Shown: positions 8,570 to 21,349, counted from the first letter of the stretch. The stretch is 64,000 nt of DNA from JACVRW01 sp963764665 (GCA_963764665.1 CAVXTL010000008.1:62001-126000), one strand, 5' to 3'. The notes: a model not told the origin generated them from the sequence alone. A program made the numbers and translations.

Positions 8570-9574
8570 GTGGGTGAGACCCGGGGGCTCTGGCGCTACC
8601 GCGACCGGCTCCCCGTGGAGCCGCTCGTGACGCTCGGGGAGGGGGACACGCCGCTGGTGCCGGCCCCGCACCTGTCCGAGCTCACCGGCTGCCAGGTCTG
8701 GCTGAAGCTGGAGGGCGCCAACCCCACGGGCTCCTTCAAGGACCGCGGGATGACGGTCGCGGTCTCGGCGGCGGTCCGCGAGGGCGCCGAGGTCGTGGTC
8801 TGCGCCTCGACCGGGAACACCGCGGCCAGCGCGGCGGCCTACGCGGCGCGCGCCGGGCTCAGGGGGGCGGTGATCGTGCCCGAGGGCAAGATCGCCACCG
8901 GCAAGCTCGCCCAGGCGCTGATGCACGGCGCTCGCGTGGTGGCCCTGCGCGGGAACTTCGACGAGGCCCTCACGCTCGTCCGCGAGCTGGCCAAGCGTCA
9001 CCCGATCGCGCTCGTGAACTCGGTCAACGAGTTCCGCATCGAGGGGCAGAAGACCGGCGCCTTCGAGGTCTGCGACCAGCTGGGCGAGGCTCCCGACGTG
9101 CTCTGCATCCCGGTCGGCAACGCGGGGAACGTGACCGCCTGGTGGCGCGGGTTCCAGGAGTACGAGGCCGCGCCGCGGCTGCACGGCTACCAGGCCGAGG
9201 GTGCGGCTCCGCTCGTGCGCGGCGCGCCCGTGGAGAACCCGGAGACGGTGGCGAGCGCGATCCGGATCGGCAACCCGGCGCGCTGGGAAGACGCGATGAG
9301 CGCCTTCACGTCCTCGCGCGGCGAGGTGCGTGCGGTGTCCGACGACGAGATCCTGGCCGCCTACTCGCTGCTGGGAGCTCGCGAGGGCGTTTTCTGCGAG
9401 CCCGCCTCGGCGGCCTCGGTGGCCGGATTGCTGCGGTACGGGGCGGAGGGCACCGTGGTCTGCGTGCTCACCGGACACGGGCTCAAGGATCCGCAGACGG
9501 CGATGAGCCGCGCATCGTCGGTGGTGCCGTGCGAGCCGGACATCGACAGCGTGGAACACGCTGTGCTCGCATGA
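8570..9574 (+). CDS. thrC: Threonine synthase
   Basis: PLP enzyme that turns O-phosphohomoserine into threonine. 334 residues, fold-type II. The PLP lysine is in NPTGSFKDRGM (about residue 58), asparagine loop CASTGNTAASAAAY, and the phosphate-binding glycine loop IPVGNAGNVTAW. Short form without the N-terminal extension of plant and yeast enzymes. GTG start 2 bp after hom; the stop overlaps the thrB start as ATGA. Confidence 0.95.
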   Translation: MGETRGLWRYRDRLPVEPLVTLGEGDTPLVPAPHLSELTGCQVWLKLEGANPTGSFKDRGMTVAVSAAVREGAEVVVCASTGNTAASAAAYAARAGLRGAVIVPEGKIATGKLAQALMHGARVVALRGNFDEALTLVRELAKRHPIALVNSVNEFRIEGQKTGAFEVCDQLGEAPDVLCIPVGNAGNVTAWWRGFQEYEAAPRLHGYQAEGAAPLVRGAPVENPETVASAIRIGNPARWEDAMSAFTSSRGEVRAVSDDEILAAYSLLGAREGVFCEPASAASVAGLLRYGAEGTVVCVLTGHGLKDPQTAMSRASSVVPCEPDIDSVEHAVLA

Positions 9575-10422
9575 GGCGCCACCGACTGGTGCGGGTGCCG
9601 GCATCCTCGGCCAATCTGGGGCCGGGCTTCGACGCGTTCGCGGCCGCGCTGTCGATCGAGCTCGAGCTGGAGGTGGCCGAGGGCTCCGAGTTCGCGGTCA
9701 GCTCCGACGTGCCGGGTGTGCCGCTGGACCGCTCCAACCTGTGCGTGCGGGCGTTCGAGGCCCTGCACCCGGCCGACGGGCTGAGCTTCCAGATCCGCTC
9801 GCAGATCCCGCTGGCCGCGGGCCTCGGCTCGAGCGCTGCCGCGATCGTGGCGGGGCTGGTGGCCGCCGACCACATGTTCGAGCTGGACGCGCCGATCTTC
9901 GAGCTGGCGCACGAGCTCGAGGGGCATCCCGACAACGTGGCGGCGGCGCTCCACGGCGGGTTCGTGATCTGCGCGAGCGGCGAGCCGGTGCGCTTCGACC
10001 CGCCCGAGGGCGTCGAGGCGGTGCTGGCCAGGCCGGACGCCGAGGTGCGCACGGAGGACGCCAGGGCCGCGCTCCCGGCGGAGGTCCCGATGGAGGACGC
10101 CGTGCACAACGTGGCGCACGCCGCGCTGCTCGTGCTGGGCCTGGCCCGCGACGACCTCTCGCTGGTGGGGCGCGGCCTGAGCGACAGGCTGCACCAGCCG
10201 CGCCGGCGCGCCCTCTACCCGGAGTCGATGGACCTGGTGGACCGGGCCACCGACCTGGGTGCGGTGGGAGCCACCATCTCCGGCGCCGGCCCCACGGTGC
10301 TCTTCTGGTCCCACTGGCAGGCCACCGGGGCGCTCGTGGAGCGCCTCCGCAGCGAGGTCCCGGACTGGCACGTGAGCCGCGCCACATTCGCCCCCGGCGG
10401 CGCCGACGTGACGGCCCTGTGA
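9571..10422 (+). CDS. thrB: Homoserine kinase
   Basis: GHMP-family kinase that phosphorylates homoserine before threonine synthase. 283 residues from ATG 9571, which overlaps the thrC stop (ATGA). N-terminal VRVPASSANLGPGFDAFA and the ATP-binding PLAAGLGSSAAAIVAG are the diagnostic motifs; TISGAGPTVLFW is the C-terminal GHMP motif 3. The longer frame upstream is only the shadow of thrC. Fourth gene of the lysA-hom-thrC-thrB-NUDIX operon. Confidence 0.95.
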   Translation: MRRHRLVRVPASSANLGPGFDAFAAALSIELELEVAEGSEFAVSSDVPGVPLDRSNLCVRAFEALHPADGLSFQIRSQIPLAAGLGSSAAAIVAGLVAADHMFELDAPIFELAHELEGHPDNVAAALHGGFVICASGEPVRFDPPEGVEAVLARPDAEVRTEDARAALPAEVPMEDAVHNVAHAALLVLGLARDDLSLVGRGLSDRLHQPRRRALYPESMDLVDRATDLGAVGATISGAGPTVLFWSHWQATGALVERLRSEVPDWHVSRATFAPGGADVTAL

Positions 10423-10811
10423 GCGACGAGATCCAGGCAGCGGGCGGGCTGGTGGTGCGCGACGGCGAGGTGCTCCTCGTGCACCGGCCCCGTTACGAGG
10501 ACTGGACCCTGCCCAAGGGCAAGCTCGACCCCGGCGAGACCTGGGAGCAGGCGGCGCTGCGCGAGGTGGAGGAGGAGGCCTCGGTGCGCTGCCGGCTCGG
10601 CCGCCAGCTGCCGGACGTGCACTACGACCACAGGGGACGGCCGAAGCGGGTGCGCTACTGGCTGATGGAGCTCGTGGAGGACCTGGGGTTCGCGCCCAAC
10701 GACGAGGTGGACGAGGTGCGCTGGCTGGCGCCTGAGGACGCGCTCGAGCTGCTGAGCTACGAGCGCGACCGGCAGCTGATCAGGTCCGCTGGGCTCACTC
10801 GATCGCAATGA
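10419..10811 (+). CDS. NUDIX hydrolase (MutT-like)
   Basis: 130-residue NUDIX protein. Start GTG 10419 overlaps the thrB stop (GTGA). Nudix box: GKLDPGETWEQAALREVEEEA-S-V; the catalytic REVEEE glutamates are intact, and the usual Gly near the end of the box is Ser. Begins AAGGLVVRDGEVLLVHRP and keeps DWTLPKGKL, as in MutT1/Ap4A-type enzymes that hydrolyse nucleoside diphosphate derivatives. The mycobacterial MutT1 phosphoglycerate-mutase domain is missing. Coupling to the threonine operon is probably about expression rather than pathway. Substrate unknown. Confidence 0.88.
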   Translation: MSDEIQAAGGLVVRDGEVLLVHRPRYEDWTLPKGKLDPGETWEQAALREVEEEASVRCRLGRQLPDVHYDHRGRPKRVRYWLMELVEDLGFAPNDEVDEVRWLAPEDALELLSYERDRQLIRSAGLTRSQ

Positions 10812-10833
10812 GTCCCGGATAGCGGGACTCATT
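10807..10833. terminator. Bidirectional hairpin between NUDIX and amidase genes
   Basis: Perfect 11-bp inverted repeat AATGAGTCCCG / CGGGACTCATT with loop GATAG, overlapping the NUDIX stop codon. A second small hairpin (CCCAC-GA-GTGGG) follows. No U-tract, but it lies between two convergent genes, so termination from both sides is the likely role. Confidence 0.6.
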
Positions 10834-10852
10834 CCCCACGAGTGGGTGCGGC

Positions 10853-12277
10853 CTAGGCGGTGGCCAGCTCGGGCCGGCGGTCTGCCCACGGGCGGGCCGC
10901 CTCGAGCTGGGCGCCCAGTGACAGCAGGGTGGCCTCGTCGGCGGGGCGCCCGGCCAGCTGGATCGCGAGGGGGAGGCCGTCGGCGCCGTGGAAGAGCGGC
11001 AGCGAGATCGCCGGCTGGCCGCTCACGTTGTACGAGGCGGTGTAGGGCGTGAAGTTGCCGGAGCGGCGGAAGTCGTCCAGCGGGCTGTCGCTACAGGCGT
11101 CGATCTCGCCGATCGGGACCGGGCGCTCTCCCAGGGCCGGGGTGAGCACCACGTCGTACTGGTCCATCAGCGCGATCCAGGCTCGGGACACGCCCTGGAG
11201 CTGGGTGCGGGCGAGCAGGTAGTCCATCCCGCCGCGCTCCTGGATGATCTTCCAGGTCTCCCACGACAGCGGCTCCACGAGGTCCTCGGAGGGCTCGCGG
11301 CCGGTGAGCAGGCCGCCGAAGTAGATCGCCGTGGCGATGCCCGTCCCGAAGATGACGGTGAAGACCGGCAGCAGGTCGTTGCCGGCCCAGGGCGCCTCGA
11401 ATTCCTCGACCTCGTGGCCCAGGGAGGCCAGCAGGTCGGCCGCCTCGGTCACCGCGCCGGCGGCGATCGGGTCGAGCTCGCCGTCGATCGGCATCGCGGT
11501 GGTCACGCCGATTCGCAGCGTCCCGGGCTCGCGCATGGCCGCCTGCACGAACGGCTCGGCCGGGGGCGGCGCCCACGTGGCGTCGCCGATCTCGTAGCCG
11601 GCCAGGACGTCCAGGAGCTCGGCGGTCTCCGTGACGGTGCGGCTGAGCACGCCGTCCTGCACGAGGAAGTCGTCGCCCTGCTCGGGTCCGCGCGAGACGC
11701 GGCCGCGGGTGGGCTTCAACCCCACGAGGCCGCAGCAGGCGGCCGGGATCCGGATCGAGCCGCCGCCGTCGCTGCCGTGGGCGATCGGCACCATGCCGGA
11801 GGCCACAGCGGACGCCGCGCCGCCGGAGGACCCGCCCGGGGTGCGCGAGGTGTCCCACGGGTTGCGCGCGGGGCCGAAGCGGCGCGGCTCGCTCACCGGC
11901 AGGATCCCGAACTCCGGCATGTTGGTCTTGCCGACGATCACAAAGCCGGCGTCGCGGATCCGGCGCGCGACGAACGAGTCGTGCCCGGGCACGAAGTCGC
12001 CGAACAGGTCGGAGCCGAAGGTGAAGGGCATCCCCGCCACGGGGGTCGTGTCCTTCATGGCGATCGGGACGCCCGCGAACGGGCGCGGGTCGCCGGGGGC
12101 CACGGCATCGGCGGTCGCGAGCGCGCCCTCGGTGTCCACGTGGACGAACGCGTTGAGCTCCGGTTGAAGCGCCTCGATGCGCTCGAGCGACGCCTCCACG
12201 AGCTCGCGAGAGGTGATCTCGCCGTCGCGGACCATCCGGGCCAGCTCGGTCACCGGCTTGAAGAGGAGCTCGGACAA
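10853..12277 (-). CDS. Amidase (amidase signature family)
   Basis: About 474 residues; Ser-cisSer-Lys amidase. Lys in GVPIAMKDTTPVAG, the signature GGSSGGAASAVASGM with the nucleophile region GSDGGGSIRIPAACCG, and LKPTRGRVS are all conserved. Hydrolyses an amide bond; physiological substrate unknown (the family includes GatA, but the rest of a gatCAB set is absent). I place the start at TTG 12277 (MSELLFKPVTELARM), 10 bp after the parA stop; a longer frame would only cover parA. Probably co-transcribed with parA. Confidence 0.9.
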   Translation of the reverse strand: MSELLFKPVTELARMVRDGEITSRELVEASLERIEALQPELNAFVHVDTEGALATADAVAPGDPRPFAGVPIAMKDTTPVAGMPFTFGSDLFGDFVPGHDSFVARRIRDAGFVIVGKTNMPEFGILPVSEPRRFGPARNPWDTSRTPGGSSGGAASAVASGMVPIAHGSDGGGSIRIPAACCGLVGLKPTRGRVSRGPEQGDDFLVQDGVLSRTVTETAELLDVLAGYEIGDATWAPPPAEPFVQAAMREPGTLRIGVTTAMPIDGELDPIAAGAVTEAADLLASLGHEVEEFEAPWAGNDLLPVFTVIFGTGIATAIYFGGLLTGREPSEDLVEPLSWETWKIIQERGGMDYLLARTQLQGVSRAWIALMDQYDVVLTPALGERPVPIGEIDACSDSPLDDFRRSGNFTPYTASYNVSGQPAISLPLFHGADGLPLAIQLAGRPADEATLLSLGAQLEAARPWADRRPELATA

Positions 12278-12287
12278 GGGAGTGAGC

Positions 12288-13082
12288 CTACGCGGGCACG
12301 AGCTCGGCGCGCAAGGCCCCGAGACGCCCGCGCGCCTCCTCGTAGCCCCCGAGGCGCTCCAGCACCTCGTTGGCCAGGGCGGCGTAGTCCGCGCCCAGGT
12401 CGGGCGCGTAGTCCACGATGGACACACCGCGCTCGGCGGACTCGGCATAGCGCACAGAGCGCCGGATGACGGTGGGGAAGACCCTGTCGCCGAACCGCTC
12501 CTGAAGCTGCTTCAGCGCCTCGCGCGAGTGCACGAGCCGCATGTCGGCGATGTTGAGCACCACGCCGAGCCACTCGAGATCCGGATGCAGGGACTCCTTG
12601 GCCAGCTCGATCACCTCGAGCGCCTGCTCCACGCCCTGGAGCGAGAAGTACTCCGCCTCGGTGGAGATGAGCGCGTGGTCGGCGGCCACGAGCGCGTTCA
12701 CGGTCAGCAGGCCCAGTGACGGCGGGCAGTCCACCAGCACGAGGTCGTAACGGCGCTTGAGCTCCCTGAGAGCCCGGCGCAGCGTCAGCTCGCGGCCCAT
12801 CTTCCCGCCGAGGATCAGCTCGGCCTCGGCCAGGCCGAGGTTGGCGGGGAGGATGTCCTCGTGCACCGCGTCGGCGGCCTTGGCCTGGCCTGCCAGGACG
12901 TCGGCGATCGTGGGCGAGGCGTCGGCGGGCACGTCGAAGTAGTCGGACAGGTTGCCCTGCGGATCCAGGTCCACGCACAGCACCTGCAGCCCGGCGCGCC
13001 GGAAGACATCGGCCAGGGTGCGGACCGTCGTCGTCTTGCCGGTGCCGCCCTTCTGGGAGAGGATCGTGACGGTGGTTCCCAC
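12288..13082 (-). CDS. ParA/Soj-family ATPase (orphan)
   Basis: 264 residues. Deviant Walker A SQKGGTGKTTTV with the signature lysine, Walker A' VDLDPQGN, and Walker B LVDCPPSLG: the ParA/MinD class of P-loop ATPases that position DNA or protein cargo. No parB or visible cluster of parS-like repeats next to it, and neighbours are an amidase and gltB, so it is an orphan whose cargo cannot be named. Start GTG 13082 precedes the first conserved strand; a TATCTT box lies 10 nt upstream. The long open frame reaching 13943 is antisense to gltB. Confidence 0.88.
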   Translation of the reverse strand: MGTTVTILSQKGGTGKTTTVRTLADVFRRAGLQVLCVDLDPQGNLSDYFDVPADASPTIADVLAGQAKAADAVHEDILPANLGLAEAELILGGKMGRELTLRRALRELKRRYDLVLVDCPPSLGLLTVNALVAADHALISTEAEYFSLQGVEQALEVIELAKESLHPDLEWLGVVLNIADMRLVHSREALKQLQERFGDRVFPTVIRRSVRYAESAERGVSIVDYAPDLGADYAALANEVLERLGGYEEARGRLGALRAELVPA

Positions 13083-13150
13083 GGGACAGCCGAAGATACT
13101 CGCACGCCCTCCGCGGTGGGTCGCCGCCCCCCTGGAGACCACTGCGGCTC

Positions 13151-13156
13151 TATAGT
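13151..13156 (+). promoter_or_regulatory. -10 box of the gltB promoter
   Basis: TATAGT on the plus strand. Transcription should begin about 7 nt downstream (about 13163), which places the structured element at the very 5' end of the mRNA and leaves a leader of about 58 nt before gltB. Confidence 0.5.
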
Positions 13157-13161
13157 TTCGG

Positions 13162-13214
13162 CCTCCTGCCCGTCGCGCGCCCGCTCGGAGAAGGCGTGGA
13201 TTCCGAGGAGGTGA
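13162..13214 (+). promoter_or_regulatory. Candidate riboswitch-like leader of gltB
   Basis: The leader can form stem S1 (13176-13181 with 13193-13198, 6 bp including one G-U). Its loop bases CTCGGA (13184-13189) pair with TCCGAG (13202-13207) as S2, giving a compact H-type pseudoknot. S2 ends against the Shine-Dalgarno GGAGGTGA (13207-13214). An upstream CCTCCT (13162-13167) is a perfect complement of AGGAGG (13206-13211) and would compete with S2. A second copy at 20652-20692 keeps both stems through compensatory changes. No known riboswitch class that I can recall matches. Ligand unknown; glutamine, glutamate or 2-oxoglutarate would suit the gene. Confidence 0.5.
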
Positions 13215-13220
13215 AGAGCC

Positions 13221-17721
<4,501 letters not shown>

Positions 17722-17723
17722 CC

Positions 17724-19292
17724 ATGGGAGACCCCAAGGGCTTCCTGCGCATCGAGCGCGCAGGCTTCGAGAAGCGCGATCCCAAGGAGCGCGTGCACGA
17801 CTACGGGCAGTACTTCTCGCTGCCCGACGACGCCACCCTGCGCGAGCAGGGCGGACGCTGCATGGACTGCGGCGTCCCCTTCTGCCACGAGGGCTGCCCG
17901 CTCGGGAACCGCATCCCCGACTGGAACGACCTGGTGTACCGCGATCAGTGGCAGGACGCGCTCACCCAGCTTCACGCCACGAACAACTTCCCCGAGTTCA
18001 CCGGACTCATCTGCCCCGCGCCCTGCGAGTCCGCCTGCGTGCTCGACATCAACGACGACCCGGTCACGATCGAGCAGATCGAGCTGGCGATCGCCAACCG
18101 CGGCTTCCAGGAGGGCTGGATCGACGCCGAGCCCCCGGACCGGCGCACCGGCATGACGGTCGGCGTGGTGGGGTCGGGACCGGCCGGTCTGGCGGTGGCC
18201 GCTCAGCTGAACAAGCTCGGCCACAAGGTCACCGTCTACGAGCGCGACGAGGCGCCGGGCGGGTTGCTCCGCTTCGGCGTTCCGGACGCGAAGCTCGAGA
18301 AGTGGATCATCGACCGCCGCGTGGCGCTGCTCGAGCAGGAGGGCATCGACTTCGTGTGCGACACGGACGTGGGCCGCGACGTGGAGGCCGAGGAGCTCCG
18401 CCGCCGCCACGACGCCGTGGTGGTGGCTATCGGCTCGCGCGTGCACCGCGATCTCGAGACGCCCGGCCGCGAGCTGGCCAACGTGCACTTCGCGATGGAC
18501 TACCTCTACCAGCGCAACCGCTGGGTGGCGCGCTCGCAGGGACGGCCGGCGCGGGAGACGCCGCCCGAGGCCACCATCACCGCCGACGGGCTGCGGGTGG
18601 TCGTGGTCGGCGGCGGCGACACTGGCATGGACTGCGTGTCGAACGCCCTCCGCGAGGGCGCGGAGAGCGTGCTGATGCTCGACGTCTATCCGCCGCTCCC
18701 GGCGGAGGGCCGCATGGAGAGCACCCCGTGGCCGCTGCCGCCCAAGCGCACGCGCACCACATACGCCCTCGACGAGGGCGGCGACCGCCGCTTCGGCACC
18801 GAGGTCATCGAGCTGCTCGGCGCCGACGGCAGGGTGTCGGGTGTACGTGGCTGGCGTGTGGAGGGCACCTCGTCACGCGACCTGAAGCCGGTCCCCGGCA
18901 GCGAGTTCGAGGAGGAGGCAGAGCTGGTGCTGATCGCGATCGGCTTCAGCCATCCCGAGCACGAGGGTGCCGTGACCGAGCTGGGACTCGATCTCGACGC
19001 TCGCGGGAACGTCAAGGCTCCCGTCTACGGAACCAAGGTGCAGGGCGTGTTCGCCTGCGGCGACGCCCGGACCGGGCAGTCGCTCGTGGTCACGGCCATC
19101 GCCGAGGGCCGCCGCTGCGCCCGGGTCGTGGACCAGTTCCTCGGCGGCACCGGGGAGGCCCGGCGCATCCCGGCCCAGGGCATGTTCGCCTACGAGGACG
19201 GCGATCCCAACTCGCTGCGCCACCAGGCCGAGATCGCCAGGACCGTCACGGTCGGCGACGCCTTCTGGTCCGGTCCCCGGGACGAGCGTTAG
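17724..19292 (+). CDS. gltD: Glutamate synthase small subunit
   Basis: 522 residues. Supplies electrons from NAD(P)H to GltB. N-terminal cysteines for Fe-S clusters in GGRCMDCGVPFCHEGCP and CPAPCESACVL, FAD-binding VGSGPAGLAVAAQL (about 145-160), NAD(P)H-binding VVVGGGDTGMDCVS, and the C-terminal FAD motif GVFACGDARTGQSLVV. Starts 2 bp after the gltB stop, so expression is tied to gltB and would suffer if the gltB frameshift is real. Confidence 0.95.
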   Translation: MGDPKGFLRIERAGFEKRDPKERVHDYGQYFSLPDDATLREQGGRCMDCGVPFCHEGCPLGNRIPDWNDLVYRDQWQDALTQLHATNNFPEFTGLICPAPCESACVLDINDDPVTIEQIELAIANRGFQEGWIDAEPPDRRTGMTVGVVGSGPAGLAVAAQLNKLGHKVTVYERDEAPGGLLRFGVPDAKLEKWIIDRRVALLEQEGIDFVCDTDVGRDVEAEELRRRHDAVVVAIGSRVHRDLETPGRELANVHFAMDYLYQRNRWVARSQGRPARETPPEATITADGLRVVVVGGGDTGMDCVSNALREGAESVLMLDVYPPLPAEGRMESTPWPLPPKRTRTTYALDEGGDRRFGTEVIELLGADGRVSGVRGWRVEGTSSRDLKPVPGSEFEEEAELVLIAIGFSHPEHEGAVTELGLDLDARGNVKAPVYGTKVQGVFACGDARTGQSLVVTAIAEGRRCARVVDQFLGGTGEARRIPAQGMFAYEDGDPNSLRHQAEIARTVTVGDAFWSGPRDER

Positions 19293-19301
19293 GGGAGCGG
19301 G

Positions 19302-19697
19302 GTGGCCTCGGCGCCGGAGGAGGTCTTCCGCCGCTGGGCCGGGTTCTGGAACCGGGGCGAGCTCGACACGGCGCTCCGTGAGTGCATGCACCCCGAGGTG
19401 GAGTGGATTCCGATCACCGTGGAGGGCACCTGCTTCCACGGCCACGACGGGATCCGGCAATGGGCTGAGCAGCTCTTCGGCGACTGGGAGGTGTTCGAGG
19501 TGCACGTGGAGGAGTCGCTCAGCGTGTCGCCCACCTGCGCCCTCGCGCTCGGGCACTGGCGCGCCTGTGCGCGCGGCAGCGGCCTGGCGTTCGAGCGCCA
19601 GCACGCCTCGTGGCTGATAGCCCTCCGCGACGGCCGGATCGGGCGCCTGCAGACCTTCACCGACCGCGAGGCGGCGCTGGAGGCGGCCGGGCTCTAG
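19302..19697 (+). CDS. SnoaL-like / NTF2-fold protein
   Basis: 131 residues, start GTG 19302, 9 bp after gltD. Pattern VFRRWAGFWNRGELDTAL then MHPEVEWIP, FHGHDGIRQWAEQLF and GRIGRLQTFTDREAALEAAGL are typical of the SnoaL-like NTF2 superfamily, which includes cyclases, isomerases and many proteins without known activity. Possibly the third gene of the gltBD transcript. The last 4 bp overlap the convergent oxidoreductase. Confidence 0.8.
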   Translation: MASAPEEVFRRWAGFWNRGELDTALRECMHPEVEWIPITVEGTCFHGHDGIRQWAEQLFGDWEVFEVHVEESLSVSPTCALALGHWRACARGSGLAFERQHASWLIALRDGRIGRLQTFTDREAALEAAGL

Positions 19698-20629
19698 TCC
19701 ACGAGCAGCACGGCCTTGCCCCGCACGCGGCGCGCCAGGAGCGCCTCCAGCACCGGGCCGGCCTCGCTCCAGCTCGCCTCCAGGCTGATGCCCGGGTCGA
19801 GCTTTCCCGCCGCGATCAGGCGTGCCATGCGCTCCAGGTCCGCGGAGCCGGTGCCCAGCCGGTCGAGCTCGGCGAAGATCAGGAACGCATAGAGGGTGGC
19901 GCCCGTGCTCCGGTAGAAGTCGCGCGCGCCGAAGCTCACGGGCTCCCCCGACGAGTCGCCGAAGGTGACCACCGTGCCGCCGGTGGCGACCCGCTTCAGC
20001 GCGGCCGCCAGCGACGGCCCGCCCACCGACTCGAGGATCAGGTCGAAGCGCTCTCCGTCGGGCTCCAGGTCGTGCACGATCTCCTCCGCGCCCAGCTCGG
20101 CCAGGCCCTCCGCCCGCTCTGCGTCGCGCGCCACGGCGGTCACGTGGGCGCCGGAGCCGGCCGCGAGCTGCACGGCGAAGCGCCCCACACCGCCGGCCGC
20201 GCCGGTTACGAGCACGCGCCGCTCCACCAGCAGCCCCCCGAGCGCGAGGGCGTGGTAGGCCGTGAGCCCTGCCACCGGCAGCGTCGAAGCCGCCGCGAAG
20301 GACACCTCGTCGGGGAGCGTTCCCAGGCGGTCGGTGGCCACGGGCGCCAGCTCGGCCCACGCGGTCGCCTTCGCGAGTGAGCCGCCCACTCCCACCACGC
20401 GGGCGCCGGCCGGCGGCCCGCTGCCGTCGGCGGCGGCCTGGCGCACCACGCCCGCCACGTCCCAGCCGGTAAGGCTGCCCTCGGGCAGGGCCTCGAGGCG
20501 CCGGACCTCGCCGCGGTTCACGGACATCGCCCTCACCTCCACCAGCGCCTCGTCCGGCGCCGGGGTGGGGTCGGGGGCCTCGCCGAGGCGTACGTACGGG
20601 GGCTCTGTGGTGCTCAGGATGGCGCGCAT
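19694..20629 (-). CDS. MDR-family NAD(P)H:quinone oxidoreductase
   Basis: 311 residues, zinc-independent medium-chain dehydrogenase/reductase. N-terminal GroES-like domain (SVNRGEVRRLEALPEG, GWDVAGVV), then the Rossmann NADPH site VLVTGAAGGVGRFAVQLA (about 140-157). No catalytic zinc cysteines in the usual positions, as in QOR/CurA-like enzymes. Cytoplasmic reductase of quinones or enones; substrate unknown. ATG 20629 follows a TAGTCT -10 box by 6 nt, so it is probably leaderless. Confidence 0.88.
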   Translation of the reverse strand: MRAILSTTEPPYVRLGEAPDPTPAPDEALVEVRAMSVNRGEVRRLEALPEGSLTGWDVAGVVRQAAADGSGPPAGARVVGVGGSLAKATAWAELAPVATDRLGTLPDEVSFAAASTLPVAGLTAYHALALGGLLVERRVLVTGAAGGVGRFAVQLAAGSGAHVTAVARDAERAEGLAELGAEEIVHDLEPDGERFDLILESVGGPSLAAALKRVATGGTVVTFGDSSGEPVSFGARDFYRSTGATLYAFLIFAELDRLGTGSADLERMARLIAAGKLDPGISLEASWSEAGPVLEALLARRVRGKAVLLVD

Positions 20630-20635
20630 CGCACG

Positions 20636-20645
20636 AGACTAGAAT
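20636..20645. promoter_or_regulatory. Overlapping divergent -10 boxes
   Basis: Minus strand TAGTCT (20641-20636) serves the quinone oxidoreductase 6 nt downstream. Plus strand TAGAAT (20640-20645) points into the intergenic region and would start transcription near 20652, exactly where the copy of the gltB-leader element begins. The two boxes share two bases, so use of one should exclude the other. Confidence 0.45.
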
Positions 20646-20651
20646 TTCCGT

Positions 20652-20851
20652 CTGCCCGTCGCGCGGCCGCTCGGAGAAGCCGCGGATCCGAGGGCGCGCG
20701 CCTACCGACCGCGCCACTTCCTGATGGTCGTGCCGGAGCGCGAGCAGACCGACCCGTCGGTGTCCACCGAATAGCCCGTTCGCTGATACAGGACGCCGTG
20801 CTCTCCGGGAGGTTGGGCGCAGGTTCGGCGGCCGAACCTCATCAACCTCCC
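20652..20851 (+). ncRNA. Candidate stand-alone small RNA with gltB-leader-like pseudoknot
   Basis: About 200 nt. The 5' end (20652-20692) repeats the gltB leader element: S1 20662-20667 with 20679-20684 and S2 CTCGGA 20670-20675 with TCCGAG 20687-20692. The 3' end is a large hairpin: GGGAGGTTG (20807-20815) with CAACCTCCC (20843-20851), enclosing AGGTTCGG-CGG-CCGAACCT, suitable as a terminator. A 16-codon ORF from ATG 20724 to 20774 (MVVPEREQTDPSVSTE) lies between but has no Shine-Dalgarno. The next gene has its own leaderless promoter, so this could be an independent RNA. Confidence 0.4.
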
Positions 20852-20882
20852 GCTGTCCGTGGCGCGCTTGAGCGATCGCTCC

Positions 20883-20888
20883 TACGTT
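20883..20888 (+). promoter_or_regulatory. -10 box of the metzincin-like gene
   Basis: TACGTT, 6 nt before ATG 20895. The sequence GAGCGATCG (20870-20878) plus TCCTACG (20880-20886) recurs almost unchanged before the small secreted protein at 22165, also 6 nt from its ATG. Confidence 0.5.
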
Positions 20889-20894
20889 GGACGA

Positions 20895-21335
20895 ATGTTC
20901 TACCGCTGCCTCCTGATCACCGCCGCGCTGCTCGCGACGCTGACCCTGCCGGCGGCGGCGAGCGCGGGCACGCACCCCGATTCCAGGCATGCGTCGGAAC
21001 GCACCGAGCGGCTCGCGCTCCAGTCGGCCGACGCCTATTGGTCGCAGCGCGGACGCGCCGCCTGCCCCCACCCGCGCATCGAATACGCGTCGCTCGCCAA
21101 CCGGGCCAGCGCGGACGCCTTCGTCGGCCCGGACCTGGCCGCCGCCTACTGCGTGATCCGCATGAGCTCGCGACATACATGGCGCGGGCGAGCGGGCGCT
21201 CTCGACTTCTGCTGGACGATCGTGCACGAGCGCGGCCACCAGGCCGGACTGGAGCACGCGAGCTCCGGGATCATGAGCTCGGACGGCGGCGACAGGCCGC
21301 CGGCCGCATGCACGCGCCTGTTCGCCAAGCGCTGA
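20895..21335 (+). CDS. Small secreted metzincin-type metalloprotease-like protein
   Basis: 146 residues with a clear signal peptide (MFYRCLLITAALLATLTLPAAASA). Near the C-terminus HERGHQAGLEH fits the zinc motif HExxHxxGxxH of metzincins, followed by SSGIMSSDGGDRPP, whose Met is at the distance of a Met-turn. Cysteines flank the domain (two before, one after), so disulfides are likely in the exported protein. The domain is much shorter than ordinary matrixins, so activity is uncertain. Start ATG 20895 fits both the signal peptide and the leaderless promoter; an in-frame GTG at 20859 is less likely. Confidence 0.7.
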   Translation: MFYRCLLITAALLATLTLPAAASAGTHPDSRHASERTERLALQSADAYWSQRGRAACPHPRIEYASLANRASADAFVGPDLAAAYCVIRMSSRHTWRGRAGALDFCWTIVHERGHQAGLEHASSGIMSSDGGDRPPAACTRLFAKR

Positions 21336-21349
21336 TTTACGATTCTGAG

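Noticed and set aside
20643..20774. Possible coding fragment NFRLPVARPLGE...TDPSVSTE
   Set aside because: Open but without a standard start, and its similarity to the gltB leader is at the nucleotide level with compensatory stem changes; structured RNA explains it better, though a CTG-started peptide is not excluded.
18873..21257. 794-residue minus-strand frame spanning gltD end to the metzincin-like gene
   Set aside because: Crosses three real genes in a shadow frame; low-complexity Arg/Gly sequence.
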